Source of the DNA: Acorus gramineus
Taxonomy: Eukaryota > Streptophyta > Magnoliopsida > Acorales > Acoraceae
Assembly: GCA_030737835.1 (NCBI GenBank)
Contig: CM060847.1
Coordinates: forward strand, 24,521,455 to 24,585,454
Length of the DNA: 64,000 bases
Direction of reading: 5' to 3'
This document shows positions 32,640 through 45,366 of this stretch, one piece after another. The notes beneath the pieces are model-generated. The model was given only the letters and a program-made list of their open reading frames with translations. It did no database searches and was not told the DNA's origin. Position numbers and translations under genes: made by a program. The number at the start of each line of letters is the position of its first letter. Position 1 is the stretch's first letter.

Positions 32640-34932
32640 GCGATTTTGATAGCGGAAGAAAATTATAGAGAACAAAGACAATTATATACTTAGTAAATGA
32701 TTATGGGTTTTAATCTTTTAGATAGTTGAGATTGTTGAGGATCTGAAAATTAAAATGACAGATATGATATTAAGTATCTCTATTATGTTGGATAATGTTA
32801 TGTATAGTTCCTTTTTCAGCTCTAATTCTAGTGTACACATATTTTGAATTTTTTTTTAAATATTATAGATCCTCTAATGAGATACAAACTTTTAATAAAA
32901 ATGAAGCATATGCTCCAACGAATTGCACTAATGAATTTATAGAAGATATGAAATTATTTTATCGATATATATACTTCAATAATGTTAGTATATGCTTTAA
33001 AAATTTAAAACATCTGTAGACTGTAATTAGGATTGGAAAAGAAATTGTACATAACATTATCCTCTATGTTTAATTATTAATGATGGCCCCCACAATAAAA
33101 AAATCCTTGGTTCACAACTGCTTACAAAAAAAGATATACTCGAATAAATAGAATGCATGCATTTTTGCATTTGTGTAATTGAGTATATATTTAATTGGAG
33201 AAATCATATACTTAGTTAGGAGCAGAAGAATGACTGGATGTATCGGATCAAGTCCAAGAAAAAAAAAGCATTTTATGCCACGCGTAAAACCTAGAAGATT
33301 TGTCCATTAACAAAAAAATTGGGCCCACCAAAGAAAAGATATTAGCCACAAAAGAATCAATTTGGAAGGGCATATTTCTGCTTTGGATTCAAGCTAACCT
33401 GCTCTCAAATAATGGTTTTAAGGAGCTTAGCTGCCCTAAAAAGTTAAATATCAACTTTAATTTGCAAGCACCACATGTTTTTCTTTTTAAAAACAAAGAA
33501 TTGAACACGAGCTTATCACGTGGAGTTTTTTATGTGTGAATCTAAGAAGCTAATGAGCCCCTTATGTATATATTAGTGTTGTCATTCCAAAGTACAAATC
33601 TGCTCTTTAGGAAAAGAAGATTTGAGAGAGAGACAATGGGAGAGAGAATTTATAGAGAAAAAGTAGTCAAGGGCCAACTCATCACCTAACACAGTGTTCA
33701 GCTCGAATCAAGAACACTATTAATTAAAACATGGCAATGACCTGCCTTTGTTTCCATTTAGATTAGAGAGCACTGAATTTTAAGATGACTAAAGAGGAAT
33801 CTTTTGTTTGATTGTCAAACAAGGAATTGAAGCATCTATTCCCTTGTAGAATAGGGTAATTGACATGCATTTTCCCACTATATGTGTGTTTCTTTGATTT
33901 TTTCAGTTGGGGGGGTGGGGGTGGCATGCTTGATGTTGTTTTTCTCATCCTCTGTAGCTTTCTTGTATTTTAAATTAAATTTCTCTTTCAAGATGTTTTT
34001 GTAGAAAAGCCCTTGAGTAGTTGAAAAATCTCCCTCTTTCGAACAATTTTCAAAAATAACTTTTTAATCTACTATCATAAGTTTTTTTTAAGAAGTCATT
34101 TCGTTAACTTTTAATTCATAAAAATCAAAATCTCCAACAAACAGTTAAATAAAAAAACACAGTGTGAAACTGATTTTCTAAAAATAAAAGAAGAAGAATC
34201 AGTTAGAAAATTGGCTCCAAACTGGACCTAAAACATAAATGCAATAAACCCCTCATCTCTCCATATATCATGTAGTGCAGCCTATAAAGACTTTAACCAT
34301 ATAAAATTTGGTGCTATTACACAGTATATGTAGTATTGTATGAAGTTCTATTTTATTAGCGTGTTATATGCTTTATTTGATGGAACATGTAAATTTCTCA
34401 CGGTATATACAATTCAGTAAAATTTATATTCACTTTTTTAAATAATGGTTCAAATTTTTCACATGAAATACACACTTTAAAAATCAAAGCAGGTGGGACT
34501 ACATGGGAAAATTGTCCCCCTAATATGATCATTATATATATTATAGAGGACATTTTTTGTTATAAATCATTCTTTAGGGAGTATTTGCATGACATTCCTT
34601 TCTTTTGTTAGGTGGGATCCTCTATTTCTACCTACAGGGGTCTGACTTAATTTAGTTTTTGTTTGGATTTAGTTGGAAATGCTTTTATGTAGAGTGCATG
34701 GGAGAGACAATCTTCAATTCCACAAAAGCAAGGTCTTATTGGGGAAGAAAAAATTAGGTCCCCCACACTTTATCATTTGCTTCAACTCTTTACAACATTT
34801 TGTATGGTCACTCGATCTGACACGCAAATCACCAAAAAATTGTTCTAACTGTAGCTGGAGATGTTGGCTTCAAGGTGAGTGGAATCACTGTGTTTTAAAT
34901 ACAGATTTTCTCGGTGTTGACCAATAAAAACA
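32640..34932. other. AT-rich intergenic sequence
   Basis: No gene, repeat array or recognisable element could be supported here. Short ORFs (for example 32,795-33,019 and 33,300-33,539) show no family resemblance and the AT content predicts them. Confidence 0.6.
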
Positions 34933-34947
34933 AATAATGCGCGTGTT

Positions 34948-35061
34948 TTGTTTTTTTTTTTTTTTTTTTTTATATCGAAAAGACTCCCGTACCTGACTTT
35001 ATAGTCGAGCTGAGAAGGCTACCTCCGCCTGTTTGTCTCGGTCCAACGGAAAATTCTTTCG
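34948..35061 (-). mobile_element. 114-bp SINE-like retroposon
   Basis: The insert is flanked by the exact 15-bp direct repeat AATAATGCGCGTGTT (34,933-34,947 and 35,062-35,076). On the + strand it begins with a run of about 20 T, which is a poly(A) tail when read on the reverse strand. The body (35,061 down to about 34,972) has ordinary composition and no ORF. Tail plus long target duplication marks LINE-mediated retroposition. No clear tRNA A/B box was recognised, so a truncated LINE 3' end is the alternative. Confidence 0.75.
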
Positions 35062-35076
35062 AATAATGCGCGTGTT

Positions 35077-37060
35077 GATGACATAAAGAAATTTAAAATA
35101 TAGATGCACCATTTTTTTATTTATAAATAACATAAAAAATAGTGGATGTTTATGATAATTTTTTTTCTAGCGCTGTTACACTAAGTTTTTATTACAGTTC
35201 AAAATATTGTTCTATGTACCTTGTTACAAATTTAGTGAAGCATAAACATATACCTCGTTAGACGATATATATACTTTGTTGATTTTTTTTCTTACACTTA
35301 CTAAAAAAAATAGGTTCATTCAACTTGAAATTGATGGATTCTGAATTTTGGTTTGTAAAAATAACATAATCTAACATTTTTCTCATTTTTTTCTCTTCCG
35401 CTCGTGACAGATCACCATTTGATCACACATATATCTTTACAGGCACTGTTACAATCTCGTTTACAATCATAAGGTTTATTGGATAAAGCATGTAATTTGT
35501 TTTATGTTAATGACTATATATAATTCTTTGAAGTTTATCTTTCATTTTTATAAAAAGAAAGTTCGTGTTTTGTTACATAAAGCATATAAATTTTTATAAA
35601 AAGTCAAAGCATGCAAGGACTGCACGTGAAGTTGCTCCTAGGGGTAACTAACATTATCCATCTTCTGTTGTTCTAGATTCTTTTGTATTAAAAAAAATAA
35701 ATCCAGACAATAGTTAAATGATAAAATTTTAGAAAATATTACACTCAGTCCAATTTTCAATCCCAAATTAAATGCAGTTTGAATTTTTTTAAATATTTTT
35801 TAAAATTTTTTATTTAATAAGATATATACTTTAAAAAAAGACGAAACAATATTATCCTTCAATAAATTGAATGATATGGAAAATATAAAAAAATTTCAAT
35901 AAGCTATATAGTTACAGTGAGTAGAGGGAGTTAACGAGATGTGGGTCTATATTTGGATTATAGAAATGACTGAGTTAACGAGATATGGGCTAACGATTAT
36001 TTCTTTTGATTAATTTTGTTTTGTAAGCTAGCCCACTTGGAAAACCATGCAAACTGAGAGACGGTTATTCCCTCATTTATTCAGTGTTTTTGTTCCAATT
36101 CTACTTTCTAGCTATTGAAATTGGTATGGGAAATGCAAAAGAGTTTAAACTTTTATTGGCTTAGTTTACACCAACATTTTTTTAGATGAGATCCAATTTA
36201 TGCTGGATCACATCAGTGTTTTTGTTAATTCATAATAAGATATATACTGACATATCTCTAAAATTGACAATAAACCTCACATACATGTTAAACATGTGAG
36301 GGGAAATGTGTTAGTCCCTTACTACTTACTACTAGAAATTGACAACATTTAAAAGGATGGTCCAGTGGCATTGACTATCCTATTCCCACTCTTTTACTAA
36401 TGAACAAATAATAAATGAATAATATTCTAATCAATACTACTTTCACACTTTAGTTATATTTTTCAACGGCCTCAAAAGGCTTTCATTGTAAAATATATAG
36501 ACAAAAACAACAGCAGGATAGAACCTCTTTGATCTTAACACACAAAATTCTTTTGTGATCCAATTATATGATGACACGTAGTGATGGAATTTTTGTTGGT
36601 GCAATACATGGTTTTTCTTAAATATCACTTAATCGTAAATATCACTTAAACAAGGGATAATTTCATAAGATGTAATTCTTAGTGCAACAGATATGCTATA
36701 CATACCTCACAAGTCATCCTCACTGAGGCTATATGAATTGAATATGATGGAATTCTAAGTGACAAAGCTCCAATACAAAAAAGAAAGCTCAAAAGATAAG
36801 ACACCAATTAACTTATGATGATCTCATATCGTCAACATGTGAGATTGTATAATCAAATTTTTTTATTGTTTTTATTGGAAGCCAATTTTTTTATGAGAAT
36901 AAACTTGATGAGATACATCTCCCCTCTTTGGTCAAATTCTCAAGTAGCCTCTCTTCAACTGGGTGTGATATGTCAATGAGGCCAAGAAGTTTGCCCTAAA
37001 CATTCAATTCAATGTGACTAGCTGCAAATCATCAAAATAAAAAGCATGTGTATCTTCGTG
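35077..37060. other. AT-rich intergenic sequence upstream of the MYB-CC gene
   Basis: No coding sequence is supported. The distal promoter of the downstream gene may lie in the last kilobase, but no specific binding site is claimed. Confidence 0.6.

Positions 37061-37116
<56 letters not shown>
37061..37116. repeat. (TA)12(GA)16 compound microsatellite
   Basis: Twelve TA units (37,061-37,084) run directly into sixteen GA units (37,085-37,116), about 550 bp upstream of the start codon of the MYB-CC gene. Confidence 0.97.
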
Positions 37117-37121
<5 letters not shown>

Positions 37122-37189
37122 AGCTTGCGTCATGTGTGGGGACTCATGCTGCAATGTTTGTGTTATGTGGGATAGGAAGATAGGTAGGG

Positions 37190-37327
37190 CAATATAAGTG
37201 TACGAATGCACCCAATATGATTGAAGCAGACACCTCTCTCCTTCTCCCCATTTTTGAAAAAGCTACCCCATCACAAGAAGAATAATAATACTACAAAGAC
37301 AAGTATACGAATCTCTCTCTCTTTCTC

Positions 37328-37360
<33 letters not shown>

Positions 37361-37664
37361 AGATAGACCATCTTTTGGCAAAGAGAGAGGACCTTCGTGT
37401 TGAAGTCGGTTGCTCCCTTTATCTCACTGGGTTAGCTTAAACCACCCATGTCTTTCTAAGATATAGATATACAGATAGATATTGAGAGAGAGAACGAAAG
37501 AGAGGGTGGTGTTATCTCTCCTTCAGAAAGAAAAAGAAAAAAAAAAGCAAAGAGCACCCAATTCTCTTCTCATATGCTAGTTCTTGGTTCTTGAATCTCT
37601 TCCAATTCTCTGAGAGGAGGTGCACTCGCGCGCGCGTGTGTGAAAGAGAGAAATTAAAAAGAGA
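37190..37664 (+). promoter_or_regulatory. core promoter candidate and CT-rich 5' leader of the MYB-CC gene
   Basis: GCAATATAAG near 37,190-37,199 is a plausible TATA element. It is followed by a leader with a long CT run (37,312-37,361), GA-rich patches and a short GCGCGCGTGTGTG run (37,630-37,641) before ATG 37,665. CT-rich leaders near the start site are common in plant genes. The transcription start is not proven. Confidence 0.4.
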
Positions 37665-39289
37665 ATGTTCCATCATCAAAAGAAGCCTAGTATGAATAAC
37701 ACACATGAGAGGCCTATGTGTGTTCAGGGGGACTCCGGTCTCGTCCTTACCACTGACCCAAAACCTCGCCTACGCTGGACTTCTGAGCTCCACGATCGTT
37801 TCGTTGATGCAGTCACACAACTTGGGGGGCCTGATAGTGAGTATTCTCAATAATTCCATCACTAGTATTGATTTCTATGATTTAATTTGTTTTTTTTTTT
37901 TTTTAGAGGCGACGCCGAAAACGATTATGAGGGTTATGGGTGTGAAGGGTCTCACCCTTTATCATCTCAAGAGCCATCTTCAGGTGATCTATGAGTTCAC
38001 CACAAAATTTTCTTTTATGGGGTTAGCTTAATTTTAGTTTTTTTTCATTGGTTTGTGAATCTGCATACTTTCTTTCTTCTTTTTTTTTACTGTTGGTGTT
38101 TGATAATTTGATCTGTTTTTTTCTGATTTTGGTCAGAAATTTCGACTTGGGAAGCAACCACACAAGGAATTTAGTGATCACTCAATCAAGGAAGCTGAGA
38201 GAGGTGAGTAATGATGTGTCAATATATTAATTATCTCTCAATCCATGCTTGAGTCTGTTTGTGTTTGTGTATGTTGTTTTTTTTTTTTTTTTGAGCTAAC
38301 AGTGCTTAATGCTTCATCTTTTATGGAAGTTTTGGTTTTAGATCTACAAAGAAATGCAGCTTCTTCATCTGGAATGATGGGTCGAATGATGAGCGAGTAA
38401 GCTTTTCAATTCATCAAAACAAAAAATTGATTTCACTTACTTGTATCACATTTTTTGTGTCCATAATTCTAAAAACTTTCAAAATCATTCATGAGGATGC
38501 GTTGTTTCAATAATTTTCAGTAGGAATCATATCTCTGAAGCGCTCCGAATGCAAATGGAAGTCCAAAGGAGACTACATGAACAACTAGAGGTATATACAT
38601 ACAAGTCACTAATTTGTTTCAATTCTTGCAATTGAGGCTATATATTTTGTGAAGTTCTTACTAAGCACACTTTGTAAATCATCGAAGAACAGGTGCAAAA
38701 ACACCTCCAACTGAGGATTGAAGCTCAAGGAAAGTACATGCAGACCATACTAGAGAAAGCATGCCAAAGCCTAACAGGAGACAATAATATGGTGGCCTCA
38801 GGGAGCTACAGGAGTATGATCAACCAAGGAACTATGGATACGGGCATCGCGAACTTCCCTTCTTTTCAAGATCTACACATCTATGGAGGTGGAGAACAAC
38901 AACTCGACATGCAACAACAGATCGATAGATTGGCCCTCGACGCATTCTTGCCCACCAGCAGTACTGATGACTTGTGCCTTGGGAAAAAGAGGTCAAACCC
39001 TTATAGTTGCAGTGGAAAGAGTCCATTGATTTGGGCTGAAGACCTTCGCTTACAAGAGGACTCTTTCAGAGGAGATCAGCTTCAAATGGGGCCGTGTTCG
39101 ATTGATGGGGGGACGGACATTGATTCATTGAGTGATGTTTATGAGACAAAGCCCTTCTTATCGAGCGATGGCGCTGTCGGAGAGAAGAAACATGAAGCAT
39201 CTACGAAGCTCGAGAGGCCATCACCAAGAAGAGTAGACAGGATGAGTCCCATGATGAAACTGTCGCCAAAGAATTTGTCGTATGGGTGA
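37665..39289 (+). CDS. APL: MYB-CC (GARP-type) transcription factor, APL-like
   Basis: Six exons give a 345-residue nuclear DNA-binding protein: 37,665-37,836, 37,907-37,983, 38,137-38,203, 38,342-38,396, 38,521-38,590 and 38,693-39,289. All introns are GT-AG and phases agree throughout. Residues 33-90 form the single MYB-like domain (KPRLRWTSELHDRFVDAV, VKGLTLYHLKSHLQKFRLGK). Residues about 129-175 form the coiled-coil dimerisation domain with LHEQLE at 142-147 and LQLRIEAQGKYMQTILEKAC. The N-terminus (MFHHQKKPSMNN, VQGDSGLVLTTDPKPRLRW) and the C-terminus (LERPSPRR, ending in SYG) match Arabidopsis APL closely. APL directs phloem (sieve element and companion cell) identity. The gene appears intact and is the only complete host gene here. 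A sister such as a PHL/UNE16-type MYB-CC cannot be wholly excluded. Confidence 0.92.
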
Positions 39290-42200
39290 GTGTTTCTTAA
39301 CACAAATTAGGATATTTGTGGTTTGGGTGTGCTTTCTATTGTTGATGTAGAAAAAAAAACATTGATAGTTTGCCATGCTTAAATAAGTGTGTTGGATGTG
39401 AGTGTTGAAGTTATTTGTCCTGCTGATTAACCCTTTTTTTGGCTGTACTAAATTGAGAGACATAAACTCTAGTCCCATGTAAGGTATGCTTGTGTTGAAG
39501 TAGTACTTGTTAATTTGTTTGAGGACATGATTATCATTTCTATCATAAGCATATTATTGTTTCAGATTTCACGGATTGCGATATGCTAGCAATTAAAGAT
39601 AAATTGAGAGCATGACTCACCAAACAACCTCTTGGAGTCCGAGGGGTATTAGGTTTATGTTTTTCTCATTTTAATAGGGGAATATTTAATTAACTATAGA
39701 AAAAAACAGTACTTAACGAAACAAAAAAGTTTGCTCGTGAAAATGTAATAAATGCCGATGTATTTTTTTCCCATGCATTTAAAGTTGGTAAAGCCACATT
39801 TTAATGTGGTGTGTCATTGGAGAGACACTGTTAATTTGATTAAGATATCTAAATCACCAGCTAGGAACATTTGATATACAAACATAAATTTAATTTGTAT
39901 GCATATAAGTTGCTAGGAATCTGAACAAATGATTTTAACACACAAGATTCATGAATCAAATTTCTCATAGCATTATGTTTAATACTTCTATAATTTTTCT
40001 TCACGTCTCGCATACATGCATCAATATTTCCGCAGCACTATATTATGGTTTCCATAAAATTTGATATAACAAACATAACACTCAACTATTGCTCTTTCTT
40101 TCTTTTTTTTTCCTCTTTATTTTTAATATTAAATCTTTAAGTCTTGTGAGGAACTCCTGTGGTTTGTTAAAGAAAGAGAAACTTGATGAAAACTTTGTAC
40201 TTGCTTGGGAATTCCAATGTTTTTTTGAGGTCATAGTTTAATTTCCCAATACAAATTACAACCCTTTTTGGATTTTGCTTTTAAAGTTAGTTACTCTCAT
40301 CATGACAAACAGTGGCTTTTTAAGTAAGGGAAAACAACGATGATTCATGCATAATATATAAAACCCATGCAAATCTAGGGTTTTCTATTTGACAGAAGGA
40401 AAGGGGAAAAAAAAGAAAAAGAGGTAAAGAGTGCTCATTGGGAATGCAGCATGCATGGGAAGGGAAACATTGAATAGGAGGTCCTCTTTATGAACATGAG
40501 AGCAGACAGAGTATCCTCTTTTCTTTTGTTTTTGAGAAAAAAAAACATATATTCCCAAAGAATACTATGTGATCTCTCTCTCTCTCCCCCCTTCTCTCTC
40601 TTTTCTCTCTTCTCTTTCTATCTCATGTGTTAAGTATATATAATCAAAATGTAGTAATACATACACTAGATCATATCTCTTTTTCTTTATCTTAGTTGTC
40701 TAATGTTCAAATTAAATAGTTATTATTCATCCTCTTTGGAAAAGTAGAATCAGTAGATTTGAACTGGTCGGGAGAGTTTCTGCTAAGGATAGGGGTTAGT
40801 AAGAGTTTGTGGTCGCGGTTGACCCTGAATGTAATAGAGAGAGGAAAAAACTTTAATTTGGATCCAAAAACATAATTCATATAAATTTTTAGTAAATATC
40901 AAGTGATAAGAACTTAAATTCTTTATATATCTTGGCTCTTGTTCTCTTAAAGTTTTTACTTTAAAACATTCCATGCATCATGTGATTCACCCTTTATAAA
41001 ATTTATTTATTCTTCGGAATCAATTTAGGAAATTGTGAATAATAGTTATTCTTGTAATCATTTTTACGGTCCCAACACAATTTGATTTAAAAAAAAAAAA
41101 AAGATGATTGTCTAATGAATTGAAGCATATTCACAAAAATTGAAGTATATGTGACCTAATGAATTGAATGCATACCTACTTACTATTTCACTAATAGAAT
41201 GTATACTTTATTCTTCAAAAGTATATAATTTATTAAAAAATTATATATTTGGCTAAGACTGCAGGAGTGATTAAAATGTATTAGCACTCATTCAGTTATA
41301 TATGTATATATGCATGTGATACATTCATGATTATTACGTATGCAAACGATGATTTCTTAAAATGAAACTATCACTTTTGTTCATGAGAAATTTGAATTAG
41401 CAAAAATTATCATTTACTGCCTTTGACCAAGTTTGGGCTGTCCAAGGCAGCTTTTTTTTTTATTTAGCATTAAAGACATACTTTAAACTTCCTATCTTCA
41501 ATTATAAATGAAGATATATATATATATAACTTATGTCTTCACTAAATTTTTCTTTTTGTCAAAGGACAATAACAATGCAAGTTGTTTTTGAAAAATAAGG
41601 TAAGTTGAATTTATGTCTTTTCTTCAATTGAAAAGATCGATGACCTGAATCTTACTTTTTTATATTGTAGTTACTAATTAAAACAAATTGAAAGTTTCAA
41701 GGAGATTGAGATATAATTAGATAATATTAGTTTGAGCAATTTTTAGTTTTTTTGAAGATAATTAAAACCATGATTTAAAGTTTTTATTTTCTTTTTGGTT
41801 GAAAACAATCTGGTAGAAATCCAACATTCTTTTCATATTTTTTTTATTTATTAGTAATCAAAATTGTATTGTTGTAATAGGGAGAATTTGTACAAATTCA
41901 CAGTTCATTACATGGAAAACAAAATGAGAAACTGAAGGCCTAAAGGAAAGCACCAAAAAGAAAGAATAGTGAATACATAAGTGATGCAAATTGAAACATA
42001 GGGTTGTTTTGATTTTGGCATCATTTTATTTTAATACTTTGTTTAGAAAATTAGTTATTGCTTTTTCTTTCTCATATAACCACAATTTTATATATGTATT
42101 TGAATATATGTTTGGTAGTATTTGTTAGGCTTAGAAGTATTCATGTTATTAAAATAATTAATGAGTTGTTAAGTGGTTAGAGTATATTTGATTGTTGAGA

Positions 42201-42815
42201 GTTTTATTAAAATAATTAATGAGTTGTTACGCGCGTCGTTAGAGTATATTTGATTGTTGAGAGTTATCGGAGATCTGTGATTTCTTTGAAAAAATTGAAG
42301 TTTTTAATTTTCCTATCTCTCAATCTTTTTCTCAAAAAAGGTTCCCTTCTTCCCTGGTATCAAAGATTGAGTTTTTATTTTGGGTGAAATATAATAAAAA
42401 TGATTCATTCCTGGAATGAAAAAAGGTCTGAGTTGCAGGACCTCATGGCACTGAAAATCGCTGAGGTCAAAGAAAGTATTGATGAGATATATATTACAAT
42501 GGATGAAAACTCTTGTTTATGTGGTGGCAACATAATCAGCCTCGGCCCGAGAATTTGCAGGACAGTCTCTATAAAGTCGCAATACAATCACAACACAAGT
42601 GGTAAGTACTCAGGCCCAGAGTCTTCAACACGAGTTTGTAGTTTCAACCTAAGGCCCCCGTCGTGACAACAGTTTGAAATATAATTTAGCTATTCAGTCA
42701 TCATATTCACATCAAATACGAATGGCTAAACCCCGGGTGATATATCCTCTAACGAGATTGGATGGTCGTGCAATGACACCACCTCATTTAGGCTCGACAA
42801 CACCCGTGTCCATTC
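39290..42815. other. intergenic sequence downstream of the MYB-CC gene
   Basis: The first few hundred bases are the 3' untranslated region of the preceding gene; no single polyadenylation signal stands out. The rest is AT-rich with a CT tract near 40,576-40,622 and the 58-bp duplication listed separately. The ORF at 42,400-42,666 resembles nothing I recognise. Confidence 0.55.
42148..42265 (+). repeat. 58-bp tandem duplication
   Basis: ATTAAAATAATTAATGAGTTG ... GATTGTTGAGAGTT occurs twice in tandem (42,148-42,205 and 42,206-42,265). The copies differ mainly at AAGTGG versus ACGCGCGTCG in the middle. Confidence 0.9.
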
Positions 42816-42941
42816 TGTTAAAAGTATATATATATTAGGGTTAAGGATAGGTTAGTCTTTTCCTTGTTTCCCTTTTTGTACTATAAGTATTGGATACAAA
42901 CCCTAATAAGATTCTTGATTCATTCTTTTCATATTCTAACA
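42816..42941 (+). repeat. copia 5' LTR
   Basis: It starts TGTTAAAAG and ends ATTCTAACA. ACTATAAGTATTGG (42,881-42,894) is a TATA-like element. Five differences from the 3' LTR, mostly transitions, correspond to about 4 percent divergence. Confidence 0.95.
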
Positions 42942-42953
42942 TGGTATCAGAGC
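42942..42953 (+). other. copia primer-binding site
   Basis: TGGTATCAGAGC abuts the LTR directly and matches the 3' end of plant initiator tRNA-Met. Confidence 0.95.
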
Positions 42954-42989
42954 TTGAATCCAATTTTTTTCTTTGATTTTCTGTTGGCG

Positions 42990-43700
42990 TTACTCTCCGT
43001 TCGCGAGATCGTCGACGCCCCGTCGCCCCGTTCGTGTCACCCCGCGCAGATTAGCCGCCCCCGCGCTGCTTTTCCGCTGCCCCACGTAGATCTGCCGCAT
43101 CTGCACCGCTGTGCCGCCGTCGCGCCTTTGCTGCTTCGCCGTCGTGCCGCCGCTGCGGCGCCACCCTGCCGCGTAGCCTCGCGCAGTCCCGCCGCTGTCC
43201 TCACGCAGATCTGCCGCGTCTGTGCCGCTGCTGCGCCGCCCTGCGCCCCCCTACCGCACCACCTCGCGCTGCTCTACCACCCTGCCGCGCCGTCCAGCGC
43301 CACCCTGCCCTGCCCGGGCCCAGTCTGCGCCGTGCCCGCACCCTGTCCGCGCCCCGTCCGCCCACCGTCCGCTCCTGCCTGCGCGTAGTCTCCGTGTTGC
43401 GTGATCAGCGCAGATCCGCGCCGATCAGCCCAAATTTTCTGGGATCCTGTCCCGGATTCTGTCACGGACAGCATCCCGGATCTTCCGGGAATTCGTCCCG
43501 AGTCCAGACGCGTCAACGCGTCCCGGATCCAGTGCTTTGCGCCCGCGCGCGCCCGGCCCAGCACCCGCTCGCGCCCGGACTAGCTGCCCGACCCGGCTCC
43601 AGTGCCCGACCCGACCCGGCTCTAGCGCCCAACCAGGTTTCAGCACCAGCTACCCGACCCGGATCCGCGACCCGTTTACCGCCCGTCATCGTCTTTTTTG
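42990..43700 (+). other. GC-rich copia leader between primer site and gag
   Basis: About 700 bp of CCGC/GCCGC-rich sequence precedes the gag ATG at 43,856. It is open in more than one frame on both strands, but the predicted products are Pro/Arg/Ala-rich with no recognisable domain. The flanks on both sides are AT-rich. No function is claimed. Confidence 0.6.
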
Positions 43701-43855
43701 GTATTTTCTGTATCCGGCCGCTACGGGTTCATTCGGACTCCAAATATAGTCATATTGGTACTCATTTTGCTCCATTTTTTGTTCTGTACGCATCTGTGAC
43801 TATATTTTCATCATCCGAGGCATATATTTTTTCTGTTATTCTCTTTTTTCCTATT

Positions 43856-45060
43856 ATGGCTACGGATAACACTCAGATCATCGATGTTAAGTTTGATGGT
43901 AACAATTATGATGTCTGGTCTATTAGTGTTGAGCTTTAGCTTGATTATCATCGCCTATTGGGTCATGTTATTGGCACTAATCTAGCTTCTGTACTTGAAC
44001 CATCTCCACAGGGTTCCGATGAGACCACCATCAAGGCCAGAGCTGAGGCGTATACTAAGGCTTTGTTGACATGGAAGGAGGCCGATTCTCGGGTGAAAGC
44101 TTATATTGCTTCTTCGGTTATTCCAAATATCCATAAACATTTGAAGCCGTTCATTACAGCCAAGGAATATTGGGACTTTCTGAAGAATTTCTATACGCAG
44201 ACCGATGGTGCTCAGGAATTCTATCTACATCAGGCCATTTCTACTTCTTATCAAGGGGAGCTTTCTATTCGTGATTTTTATTCTCTTTTGTCTGATTACT
44301 GGGATCAACTCGCACCTATGGATCCTCAGATGGAGTGTATTTTTCTGACACGCTATCGTGAGTACCGTAATCGTCAACGATTATACCAATTCTTGATGCG
44401 TCTTCATCCTGAGTTCGAGGCTATTCGTGCACAGATTCTTCATCGCTCTCCCAAACCGTCTCTTGATACGGTTCTTTTTGAGTTAGTTGCTGAGGAGACG
44501 CGTCTTCGCACTGTTGTCACTCCGCCTATCGTTGATCACAGTTCTGTCAATATTGCACATCGTCAAGACAATCGCTACACTCGGGTCACTTGCTATTATT
44601 GCCATAAATTTGGACACGTGCAATCTGAATGTCGTAAGCGTGCTCGTGATGGTGCTCCTCTTGTTTATGTACCTCGCACTTCAGCTCCTGGAGCACTTCC
44701 TCCAACACCTCGTCCACTAGATCCTGTAGCATCACGTGTACTAGCGCCTCGGGCGCAAGCACCTCGGGCACCTTCTACAGTTCCTCCACGTCGCTCTCAA
44801 CCTCGACCTGTAGCTGCTGTTGCATCTGATTTTCCTACTGATCCGTCGGCATATTCTTCCTCTCAGATCACTGAGAGTCTTGCGCAGCTCCACCTTCAAC
44901 AACAACAGCTTCAAGATATGCTTCGCTCAGTGACTGGTAGTGATTCATCTGCTCCCTTTTCTGCTTCTACTGCGGTGACAGGTAACCTTACCTCCTCATG
45001 GATTCTTGACTCTGGGGCTTCCCATCATATGACTTCTCAGGCATCCTTTATTAGTTGTCC
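43856..45060 (+). pseudogene. gag: copia gag and protease, with internal stop
   Basis: The frame opens at ATG 43,856 (MATDNTQIIDVKFDGNNYDV), the usual copia gag start. A TAG at 43,937-43,939 interrupts it, then it continues through the gag core (KEYWDFLKNFYTQTDGAQ, YSLLSDYWDQLAPMD) and a CX2CX4HX4C zinc knuckle (CYYCHKFGHVQSEC, about 44,590-44,632). A Pro/Ala/Gln-rich linker follows, then the aspartic protease motif SWILDSGASHHMT (about 44,995-45,033). The frame is lost just after 45,060 by a frameshift. Gag forms the particle; protease would cleave the polyprotein. Confidence 0.93.
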
Positions 45061-45366
45061 TACTCACGTGTTTCCACTCCTGTTATTCGTACGGCAGATG
45101 GGACTCCTCTGTCTGTGTCGAGTTCTGGTTCTCTTGCTGATCCTTCTCATCGATTTCAACTTCCTAATGTTTTTCATGTTCCTGGTCTATCACTAAATTT
45201 GCTTTCTGTTGTAAATTGCGGATCATGATTGTCTCATTACTTTTGATTCTTCTACTTGTTCTGTACAGGATCGTCGTACGGGGAAGCAGATTGGGACAGG
45301 CTCTAGACGCGGTGGGCTCTACTACATGGATCATCTTCATATTCCTTCGTCTTCTGCAGCTTCTGC

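Noticed and set aside
37512-37706. Antisense ORF overlapping the leader of the MYB-CC gene
   Set aside because: It is produced by the CT/GA-rich leader and a poly-A patch; no homology.
39287-39600. Possible extra exon of the MYB-CC gene using GG|GTGAGTG at 39,286 and an acceptor near 39,565
   Set aside because: The protein already ends with the SYG-type terminus expected for APL-like proteins, and the downstream segment adds no conserved residues.
42400-42666. ORF of 88 codons upstream of the copia element
   Set aside because: No recognisable family and normal length for chance in this region; its surroundings show no promoter or splice structure.
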